Shown here: positions 26,103 to 34,090 of the stretch, piece after piece | How positions within the stretch are numbered: the first letter of the stretch is position 1 | How the letters are laid out: the number at the start of each line of letters is the position of its first letter | NCBI GenBank assembly: GCA_025056455.1 | Contig: JANWVY010000005.1 | Coordinates: 186,001-250,000 of the forward strand | Reading direction: 5' to 3' | Source: Bryobacteraceae bacterium | Lineage (GTDB): Bacteria; Acidobacteriota; Terriglobia; Bryobacterales; Bryobacteraceae | Length of the DNA: 64,000 nt | Translations under genes and position numbers: made by a program | The notes under the pieces: model-generated | What the model was told of the DNA's origin: nothing | The model's database searches: none | What the model saw: only the letters and a program-made list of their open reading frames with translations

Positions 26103-26621
26103 CTAGTCGGCTACTCCGAGCTTGGCCGCAATTTTGCGGAGTAAGAGCCGGTCTTGCTCACTAAAACCGGCGCTCTCGGCGAGTTTTTGAAACAGGTCCT
26201 TGTTCTTCACCGCCACGGACCCACCAAACTGAAAGAACAGCTCTTCGTTGGGTTCCAGCGGACGTAGCGGAACGGGAATCTCTTCCCCCGTATGGGGCAG
26301 GTCGGGCACGCCGGGCGCCTTTGGCGGGATGTTTACCGTGGCCGCGAACTCGCGGTCGAGCACCAGTGGCTCGAGTACCGGCTTGCCGTCCGGCCCTACT
26401 AGCGGAGCGCCGTTTGAAGCGTAGCCGATCACGTTTTCATAGATGATTTTGCGGCGCGGATTTTCTAACGCCCGAGGATCGAACCACGATTTGATGGGCT
26501 TCTTTTCGTCATAGGGCGGCGGCTCCAACCCCGTCGCCTGGCGGAACGCCTCTCTCGTTTGGTAGACCGGGAATAAATAGAGATGCGAAATCCCGTAAGT
26601 GGGATAAGGTAGTGCTGCCAT
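26103..26621 (-). CDS. Hypothetical protein
   Basis: A 172-residue soluble protein of unknown family. The ATG at 26621 is chosen because GGAGG lies 12 bases upstream; an in-frame TTG 78 bases further up is less likely. The central part is Pro-rich with YENVIGYASNGAPLVGPDGKP and PPKAPGVPDLPHTGEEIPVP, and the C-terminus is a predicted helical pair (FQKLAESAGFSEQDRLLLRKIAAKLG). It lies downstream of the DUF1501 gene on the same strand across a gap of 156 bases that includes a GC-poor stretch; co-transcription is possible. Confidence 0.5.
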   Translation of the reverse strand: MAALPYPTYGISHLYLFPVYQTREAFRQATGLEPPPYDEKKPIKSWFDPRALENPRRKIIYENVIGYASNGAPLVGPDGKPVLEPLVLDREFAATVNIPPKAPGVPDLPHTGEEIPVPLRPLEPNEELFFQFGGSVAVKNKDLFQKLAESAGFSEQDRLLLRKIAAKLGVAD

Positions 26622-26777
26622 CTCTGTAAGTACCTCCAACTCCACCCTAGCCGGTAGGGGGAAACGGCAGCTGGTTTGCGAGAAACTAACGCTCTGCAAA
26701 AAGGAAAGTTATTTTGGCATTCCCATCGAACCAGGACGCGCTCTTCCAACGCTTCCTATCGAGTCGACCCAACGAAG

Positions 26778-28175
26778 TTAGTCCGCCCAAAGTTCGTTAA
26801 TCGGACCATAGAGGTCCTCGTGCGCGTAAGGGATGTATTCAAGCCCGCGAGCAAAGGGATCGTCATAGCGTATGTTCGTGTAATTAATTCCCATGGCCGA
26901 GTAGATCGTTGCGCCGACATCCTCGGTGCGGAAATCTCGCTCTCGAGACCAACCGTACTCTTTTGTGGAAGCGCCGGTTTCGTCCGTTACGCCCAGTACG
27001 CGCCCCCCTTTTACACCCGCGCCCGCAAAGACGACGAATTGTTGCAGGTAGTGGTCGCGTCCGGCCTGGCTTGTGAGCCGTCCAGGAGTACGGCCAAATT
27101 CTCCCATCATCACAACTAGCGTCTCCCGCAACAGGCCACTCGCCTTCAGATCGTTGAGAAGAGAGGAGAGTCCTCCATCCAGTTGGGCCGCCAGTCGAGG
27201 CAGCGTATTGGGATCGTAGATGTTCTGGTGATGATCCCAACCGCCGAAGGTGATGTGAATCACTCGGGTGCCGGAGTCCTGGGCCAGCACTTTAAACGCC
27301 GTTAAGCAAGCGTTGCCGAAGCCGGAATTGCCATACTTCTGGCTTTCCTGTGTCGTAAAGCGGAAAGCCGCATCCACCTTGGGGTTGAACATCATTCCCC
27401 GCCCCGCTTTATAGAAACCATCCATGTCTTCCATTTCGGGGCCGTGGGGGGAATTTGTACGGAGCCGGCCATCAAGGGCATAGAGCAGCGACCATTTGTT
27501 CTCAAAGCGCGCCGGGCCGTCAGGGTTGGTTGTGTCGGGGAAACCACTCGACTGCGGGGAGAACCGGACTGGGGCATAGGCTGATGGCAAATAACCGGAG
27601 CCCACGGCGTCGTTGGCATTGAGGGCCAAGAAAGTGGGGAAAGTGTCTGTGGGCCGGCGTTCGCTTTGCTTCTCGATGGCGATGATGCTTCCAAAGTGCG
27701 GCGCGATGTCTCCGAGGGCAGCGGCAGGAGATCGTTCAATCTGCGCCCAAACTTGCCCTAAATTGTGTTGTAAAGCCCAGGAACGGACAGACCGGCAGAT
27801 CACCAAGTCCGGCAGGTTGGCTGCGAGTTTGGGCATCAGACCGCTGGGCCACAGCACGCCGCTGATCGTTTCGGGCTGAAAGCTGTTGGGCGTCGTCCCG
27901 TTGAGCACCTTCAGGTCAAAGGTATCTACGTGCGAGGGCGCACCCGACAGCAAGATAAAAATCACGTTCTTGGCTTTATTGATCAGTTTTGGATTTCCCC
28001 GCGCGACGACTCCCGTATTTTGACCGAACCCAGTTCCCTGGAGAAAAAAGCCGCTCACGCCCGCGCCAACGAGTTGAAAGAAGGTTCTCCGGCTCAAGAA
28101 TGGCCGGTCGAAAAAAAACCGGTGCGAGTGCGGGTGCTTGGCGACGAACCGGTCGAAATTCTCTTGTCCTTTCAC
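26778..28175 (-). CDS. DUF1501 protein with twin-arginine-like signal
   Basis: A 465-residue exported protein. SRRTFFQLVGAGVSGFF (about residues 28-44) is a twin-arginine type signal. The DUF1501 domain fills the rest, with VIFILLSGAPSHVDTFDLK near the start, GGWDHHQNIYDPN in the middle and VMMGEFGRTPG near residue 355, a layout related to sulfatase/phosphatase-like metal-binding folds. DUF1501 genes are nearly always paired with DUF1549/DUF1553 genes, as here (11 bases downstream of that partner). The pair is common in Planctomycetota and Acidobacteriota; the reaction is unknown. Confidence 0.88.
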   Translation of the reverse strand: MKGQENFDRFVAKHPHSHRFFFDRPFLSRRTFFQLVGAGVSGFFLQGTGFGQNTGVVARGNPKLINKAKNVIFILLSGAPSHVDTFDLKVLNGTTPNSFQPETISGVLWPSGLMPKLAANLPDLVICRSVRSWALQHNLGQVWAQIERSPAAALGDIAPHFGSIIAIEKQSERRPTDTFPTFLALNANDAVGSGYLPSAYAPVRFSPQSSGFPDTTNPDGPARFENKWSLLYALDGRLRTNSPHGPEMEDMDGFYKAGRGMMFNPKVDAAFRFTTQESQKYGNSGFGNACLTAFKVLAQDSGTRVIHITFGGWDHHQNIYDPNTLPRLAAQLDGGLSSLLNDLKASGLLRETLVVMMGEFGRTPGRLTSQAGRDHYLQQFVVFAGAGVKGGRVLGVTDETGASTKEYGWSRERDFRTEDVGATIYSAMGINYTNIRYDDPFARGLEYIPYAHEDLYGPINELWAD

Positions 28176-28186
28176 GGCTCACCCCC

Positions 28187-30118
28187 CTAGTAGTTGTAAA
28201 GGAAATCCACTTTGTTGTAGAGCGCCCATAGCAAGTCCTCGGCGCGCTGCGTGCGGTTTCCGCTGTTGAGGTTTGCCAAGGCTGTTAACATTTCTTCGTT
28301 TGTTGGCGGGCGGTTCAACACGGAGAGAAAGAGCATAGTGATCAACTGCTCGTTGGCGCCGTGATTCAGGGCGCGTCGCAATAGACTCCCCGTTTCGGCC
28401 GTGCCCGTAGCGCGCGTCCGGCTCATCACAAACGAATCGTTCATGAGGTTTAAGGCTTGCAAGGTGGAGCCGTCGCCCTGTCGTTCCTCATTATCCCGGT
28501 TACCCCGCATAAAGCTGTCCAAAAAAGAGCGGATGTCCCCTCCCGGCACGTTCACCACATCCGGTAGTTTCATGGCCAGTCCGACATTGGGCAAGCCAGG
28601 CACGGCGTAGTTCACCGGAATATGGCTCGATAACACGATTGCGTCGTGGATCTCCTCGGCCCAGAGGCGGCGCACTAGGTGCCGGGCGTAGAGGTCCTCC
28701 CAGGCAGGATTCCATTCGCCGGGGTACTGACTTTGTAGCTGGTAGCTTTCTGACAACACAATGGTGCGCATCAACTTCTTCAGATCGTAATTGCCGTCGA
28801 TGAAGGCCTGTGCGAGGGCGTTCAAAAGACGGGGCTGGTTAGGCTGGAGCTTCCAAGGCGCTGGCGGGGGATGATCTGGGTCGAGTCGGGCCGGATCGAA
28901 CTGGTTTGGCGGCTCGACAAACGCCTTGCCCATAAATTCTTTCCAGATATAGTTCACAGTGGCTCGGGCAAACTGAAAATCACCGGTAAGTTCCCGGGCC
29001 AGCGCCACGCGATAACTCTCTCCTGGACGGGGTTTGCCACCGGTGAAAGGATACTCCGGAGCAATGGTGCGCACGGCGCCAATCGGTTGGCGGGGCGGCC
29101 GATTTCCGGTCGTTGTGTTCAAGGGATAATCGCTACGATACCGGGTGTTGTCAAGGACAGAGTAGTAGTAGGGATTTGGATCGGCTGGGTTCACCCGGAC
29201 TCGCAACATTTCCGTGCGGGAGAAAAAGGAGGCCATCTGATAGGTTTGAACGCGCGTCGCGGATTTCCCCCACAAACTCAAGGTATCCAGATGCCTCCGG
29301 CCGTCGTGACAGGCGATGCAATTGTAGTGAGCGATACCCAGAAACATTTCGGCTGCATTCACTGCCATCTGGTCCCAGATATCTTGTACCGGCCCGCCGA
29401 CCACCACCCCAGAGATGAGCCAGCCGAGATTGCCTTGCTCATAACTGTTTTCCCCACTAGCGGAGATCAGCTCCGAAACCAGCCGATTATAGGGTTTGTT
29501 TTCCGCTAGCGAACGGTTGAGGTAGCGATAAAAAGCGTTTCTGCCTTCGTTGTAACGCACAACTTGGCTCGTCCGGACGGTGTTTTTGTAGAGGTCTCCG
29601 AAAAACATCGTCCATTTGTCTACCCATCCCTCCGAGGCCAACAACTCATCGACCAGTCTCTCCCGCTTTTGAGGATCGGAGTCCGCAATAAAACGCTGGA
29701 TTCGCTCGAGCGAAGGTGGCCGTCCTGTCAAGTCAAAAGAGACCCTTCGTAAAAACTCGTAATCCGTGGTTTTGTTGGCGGGGGTTACGCCCGCCTCCCT
29801 CCAGGCCCGGAACAAGTGTTGATCAATTACATTGGTGGAGTTTGTCTGCAAGCGCTCCTGGGTGGCTGCTTTGACACCCAGCTGGCTGGTGACGAGGGCT
29901 GTCTGCTGGCTGTAGATATATTCACGCAGAGCCTGCGCCTCCAAACCAGTTTTTTTAAACTCCCTTTGCCGGGGCCCGAGAAACACGCAGTCGGCATGCT
30001 GGACAGCGAATTCATGTTGTTGATCTTGGGCCCGCAAGAAGAAGACGCTAGAGAGGACCGCGGCCGCACTTGCCCACAGCAATACTCTTGCCACGGTAGT
30101 TTGGTTTTTCTCGTTCAT
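28187..30118 (-). CDS. DUF1549/DUF1553 exported protein
   Basis: A 643-residue exported protein. Residues 1-32 are a signal peptide after the ATG at 30118, preferred over an in-frame start 69 bases upstream. The DUF1549 part (about 85-320) contains FRAWREAGVTPANKTTDYEF, LTGRPPSLERIQRF and a heme-like CIACHDG site near residue 270. The DUF1553 part follows (about 365-640), with ELTGDFQFARATVNYIWKEF and a late LFLSVLNRPPTNEEM. A single CxxCH is typical of the family, some members of which are cytochrome-linked. A TAGTAT hexamer lies 17 bases upstream of the start. It is the first gene of the pair with DUF1501. Confidence 0.88.
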   Translation of the reverse strand: MNEKNQTTVARVLLWASAAAVLSSVFFLRAQDQQHEFAVQHADCVFLGPRQREFKKTGLEAQALREYIYSQQTALVTSQLGVKAATQERLQTNSTNVIDQHLFRAWREAGVTPANKTTDYEFLRRVSFDLTGRPPSLERIQRFIADSDPQKRERLVDELLASEGWVDKWTMFFGDLYKNTVRTSQVVRYNEGRNAFYRYLNRSLAENKPYNRLVSELISASGENSYEQGNLGWLISGVVVGGPVQDIWDQMAVNAAEMFLGIAHYNCIACHDGRRHLDTLSLWGKSATRVQTYQMASFFSRTEMLRVRVNPADPNPYYYSVLDNTRYRSDYPLNTTTGNRPPRQPIGAVRTIAPEYPFTGGKPRPGESYRVALARELTGDFQFARATVNYIWKEFMGKAFVEPPNQFDPARLDPDHPPPAPWKLQPNQPRLLNALAQAFIDGNYDLKKLMRTIVLSESYQLQSQYPGEWNPAWEDLYARHLVRRLWAEEIHDAIVLSSHIPVNYAVPGLPNVGLAMKLPDVVNVPGGDIRSFLDSFMRGNRDNEERQGDGSTLQALNLMNDSFVMSRTRATGTAETGSLLRRALNHGANEQLITMLFLSVLNRPPTNEEMLTALANLNSGNRTQRAEDLLWALYNKVDFLYNY

Positions 30119-30372
30119 TGCTGGAATCCCCGACAATACTAGACTTATCCATCGTAACCCGGCAACCCGTGAATAGTTTCGCGGCAAAAACCTGAGTTTC
30201 CGACGACCTCTTTCAGGATTTTTGCCTCCCGGTTTTACTGGAAAATCCCCTCTGGCAGTTCCCCTGCAGGAGGGTTACCGCATCCTGCTAGTCCGCTGTT
30301 AAGGCTTGCCTTTCCGATTCCTTCGACATAGCATGTTCCTAAAATTAGCTCGTGTTGAGGAGTGCGCCAGCG

Positions 30373-30714
30373 ATGAAACCCTTCATCTGGATGTTGATTT
30401 TCTTGGTTTTCTTGTCGGCATGTTTCGTGTTCGCGCAAGGGATGCCGAAGACGACTGCCGTGGAACCCACCAATGCCAAGCCGGGTGCTGAACTCACCGT
30501 AACAGGAGAGAATTTAGACGCCAAAGTCGTCAAAGAGATCTATCTCACCGATGGTCAGAATGACACCAAGCTTGTTATTTCGTCTCAAACGGCGACTTCC
30601 ATTAAGTGCCGCATCCCAGAGAATATGAAGACCGGCCGTTTCAGCATCATGCTGATGACCGCTGGACCGGATCCTAAGCTCATCGAGCAACCCGTTCGAG
30701 TCACCATCGAATAG
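30373..30714 (+). CDS. Exported IPT/TIG-domain protein
   Basis: A 113-residue protein: signal peptide (about 1-22, ending FVFAQG) and one IPT/TIG immunoglobulin-like domain with TTAVEPTNAKPGAELTVTGE, LDAKVVKEIYL and the closing PVRVTIE strand. IPT/TIG domains are structural or ligand-binding beta-sandwiches. The start at ATG 30373 has GAGGAG ten bases upstream; the in-frame TTG seven codons earlier is rejected. The gene is transcribed away from the DUF1549 gene. Confidence 0.75.
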   Translation: MKPFIWMLIFLVFLSACFVFAQGMPKTTAVEPTNAKPGAELTVTGENLDAKVVKEIYLTDGQNDTKLVISSQTATSIKCRIPENMKTGRFSIMLMTAGPDPKLIEQPVRVTIE

Positions 30715-30900
30715 AAACGACTCACCGCGTGTTCGCAGAGGTGAGCTCGGGGTACTGAGGAGGGGGCTCACTGTCTCTTAGCGCGAAACCGCGCCTACTT
30801 TTGCCGCCAAGATGATCCTATGATGAAGGGGGGGCCAAGTCCGTGGTTCCGATCTTCACGGTCCTCCCCCGAGGCAGCTCAGAACAGCAAGGAAAGATTT

Positions 30901-32310
30901 GTGAGCGCAGAGTTTGACTATGATTTGCTGGTGATCGGTTCGGGCCCGGCTGGGCAAAAGGCGGCTATCCAGGCCGCCAAGGCGGACAAGCGGGTTGCCG
31001 TCATTGAGAGGAAAACGGTCGTTGGCGGGGTGAGCGTTAACACCGGCACCATTCCCAGCAAAACGCTCCGTGAGGCGGTTCTCTACCTGTCGGGATATCG
31101 AGAACGAAACTTTTACGGGGCTTCCTATACCGTCAAACAAAACATCACGATGGAGGACCTGCTGGTCCGCACCGATCAAGTGATCCGGCACGAGATTGAT
31201 GTCACCCGCCATCAGCTTATGCGCAACCGGGTGGAGTTAATCTCTGCCCACGCGTCGTTTGTGGACCCGCACACCCTAAAGCTCGATTTCGTCGATAACC
31301 GCACCACGCGGAACGTCACAGCCCGTTACATCGTGATCGCGGTGGGTACCGAGGCCACGGAGGACCCCCACATTCCTTTTGACGGCAAGTCCGTTTTCAC
31401 CAGTGACGATATTCTCAAGCTTGACCGGTTGCCGCGAAACCTCACGGTGATCGGCGCCGGCGTGATTGGGTGTGAGTACGCCAGCATGTTCGCCGCCTTA
31501 GGCGTGCGCGTCACCTTAGTGGACAAACGTCCTCGCTTGCTTCCGTTCGTCGACGAAGAAATCGCCGATGCCCTCACCTATCAGCTACGGGAAAACCGAG
31601 TTACCATGCGGCTGGGAGAGGAAGTCAGCGGAATTGAGCGTATCTACGATGAAAACGGACCACGGGTCCGTATCCTGCTGGCTAGTGGAAAGCAGATCAT
31701 CACGGAAAAGGCTCTTTACAGCATCGGACGCACGGGCAACACCTCGAAGCTCAACCTCCCGGCGGCGGGGCTCGAAGCTGACGACCGGGGCCGGATCAAG
31801 GTCAATAGCAACTACCAGACCGACGTCCCGCACATCTACGCGGTTGGTGATGTCATCGGTTTCCCTAGCCTTGCTTCTACTTCTATGGAGCAGGGACGCG
31901 CTGCCGCCTGCCATGCCTTCGGCATCAACTCCCGCGCCGTCCCCGAGCTGTTTCCTTATGGCATCTACACAATCCCCGAAATTTCCATGGTCGGCCGAAA
32001 TGAGGAGGAACTCACCAAAGCCGGCATCCCCTACGAGATTGGCAAAGCACGGTACCGCGAAATCGCGCGCGGTCAGATTCTGGGGGATTCGACTGGTCTG
32101 CTTAAGCTCATCTTCTCCCCCGAGGATCGAAAGTTGCTCGCCGTCCACATCATCGGGGAGGGCGCCTCGGACTTGGTCCACATCGGCCAAGCCGTTCTGG
32201 CTCACGGCGGTAAGATCGATTACTTTATCGACGCCGTATTCAACTACCCCACGCTTGCCGAGTGCTATAAAACAGCCGCCTTCGATGGAATTAACCGCCT
32301 GGGCGTTTAA
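30901..32310 (+). CDS. sthA: Soluble pyridine nucleotide transhydrogenase
   Basis: A 469-residue FAD-dependent enzyme that exchanges hydride between NADPH and NAD. The first Rossmann motif is VIGSGPAGQKAA and the second VIGAGVIGCEYAS; the FAD loop YAVGDVIG is intact. In the position of the CxxxxC redox pair of lipoamide dehydrogenases the sequence reads GGVSVNTGTIPSK, with both cysteines replaced, and the C-terminal His-Pro active-site motif is NYPTLAECYK. Both changes point to a transhydrogenase, not a disulfide reductase. The start is taken as GTG 30901, with AAGGAAAG upstream; an ATG at 30820 is possible but would add a Ser/Pro-rich leader. It is a single-gene unit. Confidence 0.85.
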   Translation: MSAEFDYDLLVIGSGPAGQKAAIQAAKADKRVAVIERKTVVGGVSVNTGTIPSKTLREAVLYLSGYRERNFYGASYTVKQNITMEDLLVRTDQVIRHEIDVTRHQLMRNRVELISAHASFVDPHTLKLDFVDNRTTRNVTARYIVIAVGTEATEDPHIPFDGKSVFTSDDILKLDRLPRNLTVIGAGVIGCEYASMFAALGVRVTLVDKRPRLLPFVDEEIADALTYQLRENRVTMRLGEEVSGIERIYDENGPRVRILLASGKQIITEKALYSIGRTGNTSKLNLPAAGLEADDRGRIKVNSNYQTDVPHIYAVGDVIGFPSLASTSMEQGRAAACHAFGINSRAVPELFPYGIYTIPEISMVGRNEEELTKAGIPYEIGKARYREIARGQILGDSTGLLKLIFSPEDRKLLAVHIIGEGASDLVHIGQAVLAHGGKIDYFIDAVFNYPTLAECYKTAAFDGINRLGV

Positions 32311-32455
32311 GTCGAGTTCATCCTGTCCGGGTTGGGCTGCGATTCACAATTAAGGTGATTTCCCCACAGGGGCGTCGGGCACTTAGGCGCGCTGCTCGGA
32401 AAAAAGCCCGAATTGGCAGCCCCTGCCTTCCAGGCGACACTGTGGTTACAGAAGC

Positions 32456-33793
32456 ATGATTTCTACGCTGGATCCTACCCCAAACCTGCCGGGCGTTTCC
32501 CTGTCTGAACCATTCGTGCCGCCCGTTCCCCAGTCCATCGAGGAGACAGGTCTGTCGGAAACCTTTCTTCGACAGATGATCCTCAAATCGCTCTTCTTTC
32601 GCGGAGAGGTCGTCGGTCGCGATCTTGCCAGGCTCCTGGGGCTGAACTTTAGCGTCATTGAACCCTTGCTCGAGTCCTTTAAATTGCAACATTTGGTCGC
32701 GGTGAAACGATCCCTTGGAATTGGCAATGTATCAGCGGCCTTCGCGCTCTCGGATCAAGGCCGAAATCTGGCGCAGAAGTACTTGGAGACCAATACGTAC
32801 TCGGGCAAAGCGCCAGTTCCGCTCGAGCAGTATGCTGCGGCCGTCAAACTCCAACGGCGTCCCCAGAACTGGCTTACAAAAGAAAAGCTTCAGGCCGCCT
32901 TCCGGCACATGGTCCTCAACCCGCGGATCCTCAGCCAGATTGGCCCGGCCGTCAATGCTGGCAAGTCCTTCCTGATCTACGGCCAGCCCGGAAACGGAAA
33001 AACCTATTTAGCCGAGGCTCTGGTCCGAATCGAGAGCGATCCCATCTACATCCCTTACGCAATTGAATGTCAGGGACAGATTATTCAGATGTATGATCCT
33101 GTTTACCACGAACGTCTCGAGCTAGAGGAGGATGAAAACTCCATCTGGATCTCGCAGGACGAACAGCATGATGGGCGCTGGTTTTTAGCCAAGCGTCCGT
33201 TTATCATGACAGGCGGCGAGCTGACGCTCGAAATGCTCGATCTCGCCTTCAAGCCAGACTCCCGCACCTACGATGCTCCCTTTCAGCTGAAGGCGAACAA
33301 TGGCATTTATCTCATCGATGACTTCGGTCGGCAAAAGGTAAGCCCGGCGGAGGTGCTCAACCGCTGGATCGTCCCCATGGAAAAGGGCGTCGACTACTTC
33401 AATTTCCTCTCCGGCGGCAAGATGGAAGTCCCCTTTGAGGTTTTCTTGGTCTTTTCCACAAACTTGCGGCCCAATCAGATTGGCGACGAGGCGTTTTTAA
33501 GAAGAATTCAGTACAAGCTGTTTCTGCGCAGCCCAGATGAGACGGAATTTGTGGAGATTTTCCGCCGCTATTGCGACAGCCAGCAGCTGCCAATTGCCGA
33601 TGGCGCTTTGCCGGATCTCATCGAGCGGCGCTACCGGGCATCGAAACGTATGTTCCGCCGGTGCCACCCCCGCGACATCGTCACTCATGCAATTGATCTG
33701 ATTCGTTTTGAGGGTTTGCCCTGGCTGCTGACGGCGGACGTTTTGGACCGGGCCTTCGACAGCACGTTTGTCGACGAAGCCTATGAGCCTTAG
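32456..33793 (+). CDS. AAA-family ATPase, function unknown
   Basis: A 445-residue ATPase. An N-terminal winged-helix-like region (about 35-110) precedes the nucleotide site: Walker A GQPGNGKTYLAEAL (about 176-189) and Walker B IYLIDDFGRQ (about 283-292), with an Arg-finger-like FLRRIQYKLF and an Arg-rich lid (RRYRASKRMFRRCHPRDIV). It resembles MoxR/IstB-like AAA proteins with a fused DNA-binding-like domain. No partner gene such as a VWA protein is adjacent. The start ATG at 32456 lacks a good Shine-Dalgarno. The gene is distinct from the ExeA-like ATPase elsewhere in the window. Confidence 0.7.
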   Translation: MISTLDPTPNLPGVSLSEPFVPPVPQSIEETGLSETFLRQMILKSLFFRGEVVGRDLARLLGLNFSVIEPLLESFKLQHLVAVKRSLGIGNVSAAFALSDQGRNLAQKYLETNTYSGKAPVPLEQYAAAVKLQRRPQNWLTKEKLQAAFRHMVLNPRILSQIGPAVNAGKSFLIYGQPGNGKTYLAEALVRIESDPIYIPYAIECQGQIIQMYDPVYHERLELEEDENSIWISQDEQHDGRWFLAKRPFIMTGGELTLEMLDLAFKPDSRTYDAPFQLKANNGIYLIDDFGRQKVSPAEVLNRWIVPMEKGVDYFNFLSGGKMEVPFEVFLVFSTNLRPNQIGDEAFLRRIQYKLFLRSPDETEFVEIFRRYCDSQQLPIADGALPDLIERRYRASKRMFRRCHPRDIVTHAIDLIRFEGLPWLLTADVLDRAFDSTFVDEAYEP

Positions 33794-34090
33794 CTGAAAC
33801 CGCTCGCGCCTAGATGCGGTCTCCCTTGCCGGCCTAGGCCCTACCGGTTGCCGGCTGTGCGACTGCTCGAACGGCGCTAAGACCGCCAGGCGTCAGCCGA
33901 CGGCGAAACCAAGCCAGGTAGAGCAGCCACGCTCGCCCAGCGCGCGTCTTAGCGAGTCGCTCTTCAGACCTTCAGTTTGTGGGTCCATATCCGGCTGTGA
34001 ACCTAAATCCAGTCTTGTCGCAATTGTGTTACTATCCCGTTTTAGTTTTGCGGAACTACTCTTCACTTTTAGCCCGGAGGAGCCAAATTC
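33794..34090 (+). other. GC-rich leader region before the EF-G paralogue
   Basis: No gene seen in these 297 bases. A perfect 9-bp inverted repeat pairs CGCTAAGAC (33875-33883) with GTCTTAGCG (33946-33954) across 62 bases, and a palindrome GGCCTAGGCC lies at 33831-33840. GGAGGAG close to 34076 is the Shine-Dalgarno for the gene downstream. TACTAT near 34029 is a possible -10 without a clear -35. Confidence 0.35.

Noticed and set aside
30901-32310. Dihydrolipoamide dehydrogenase
   Set aside because: Both redox cysteines and the C-terminal His-Pro motif are replaced, which fits soluble transhydrogenase.
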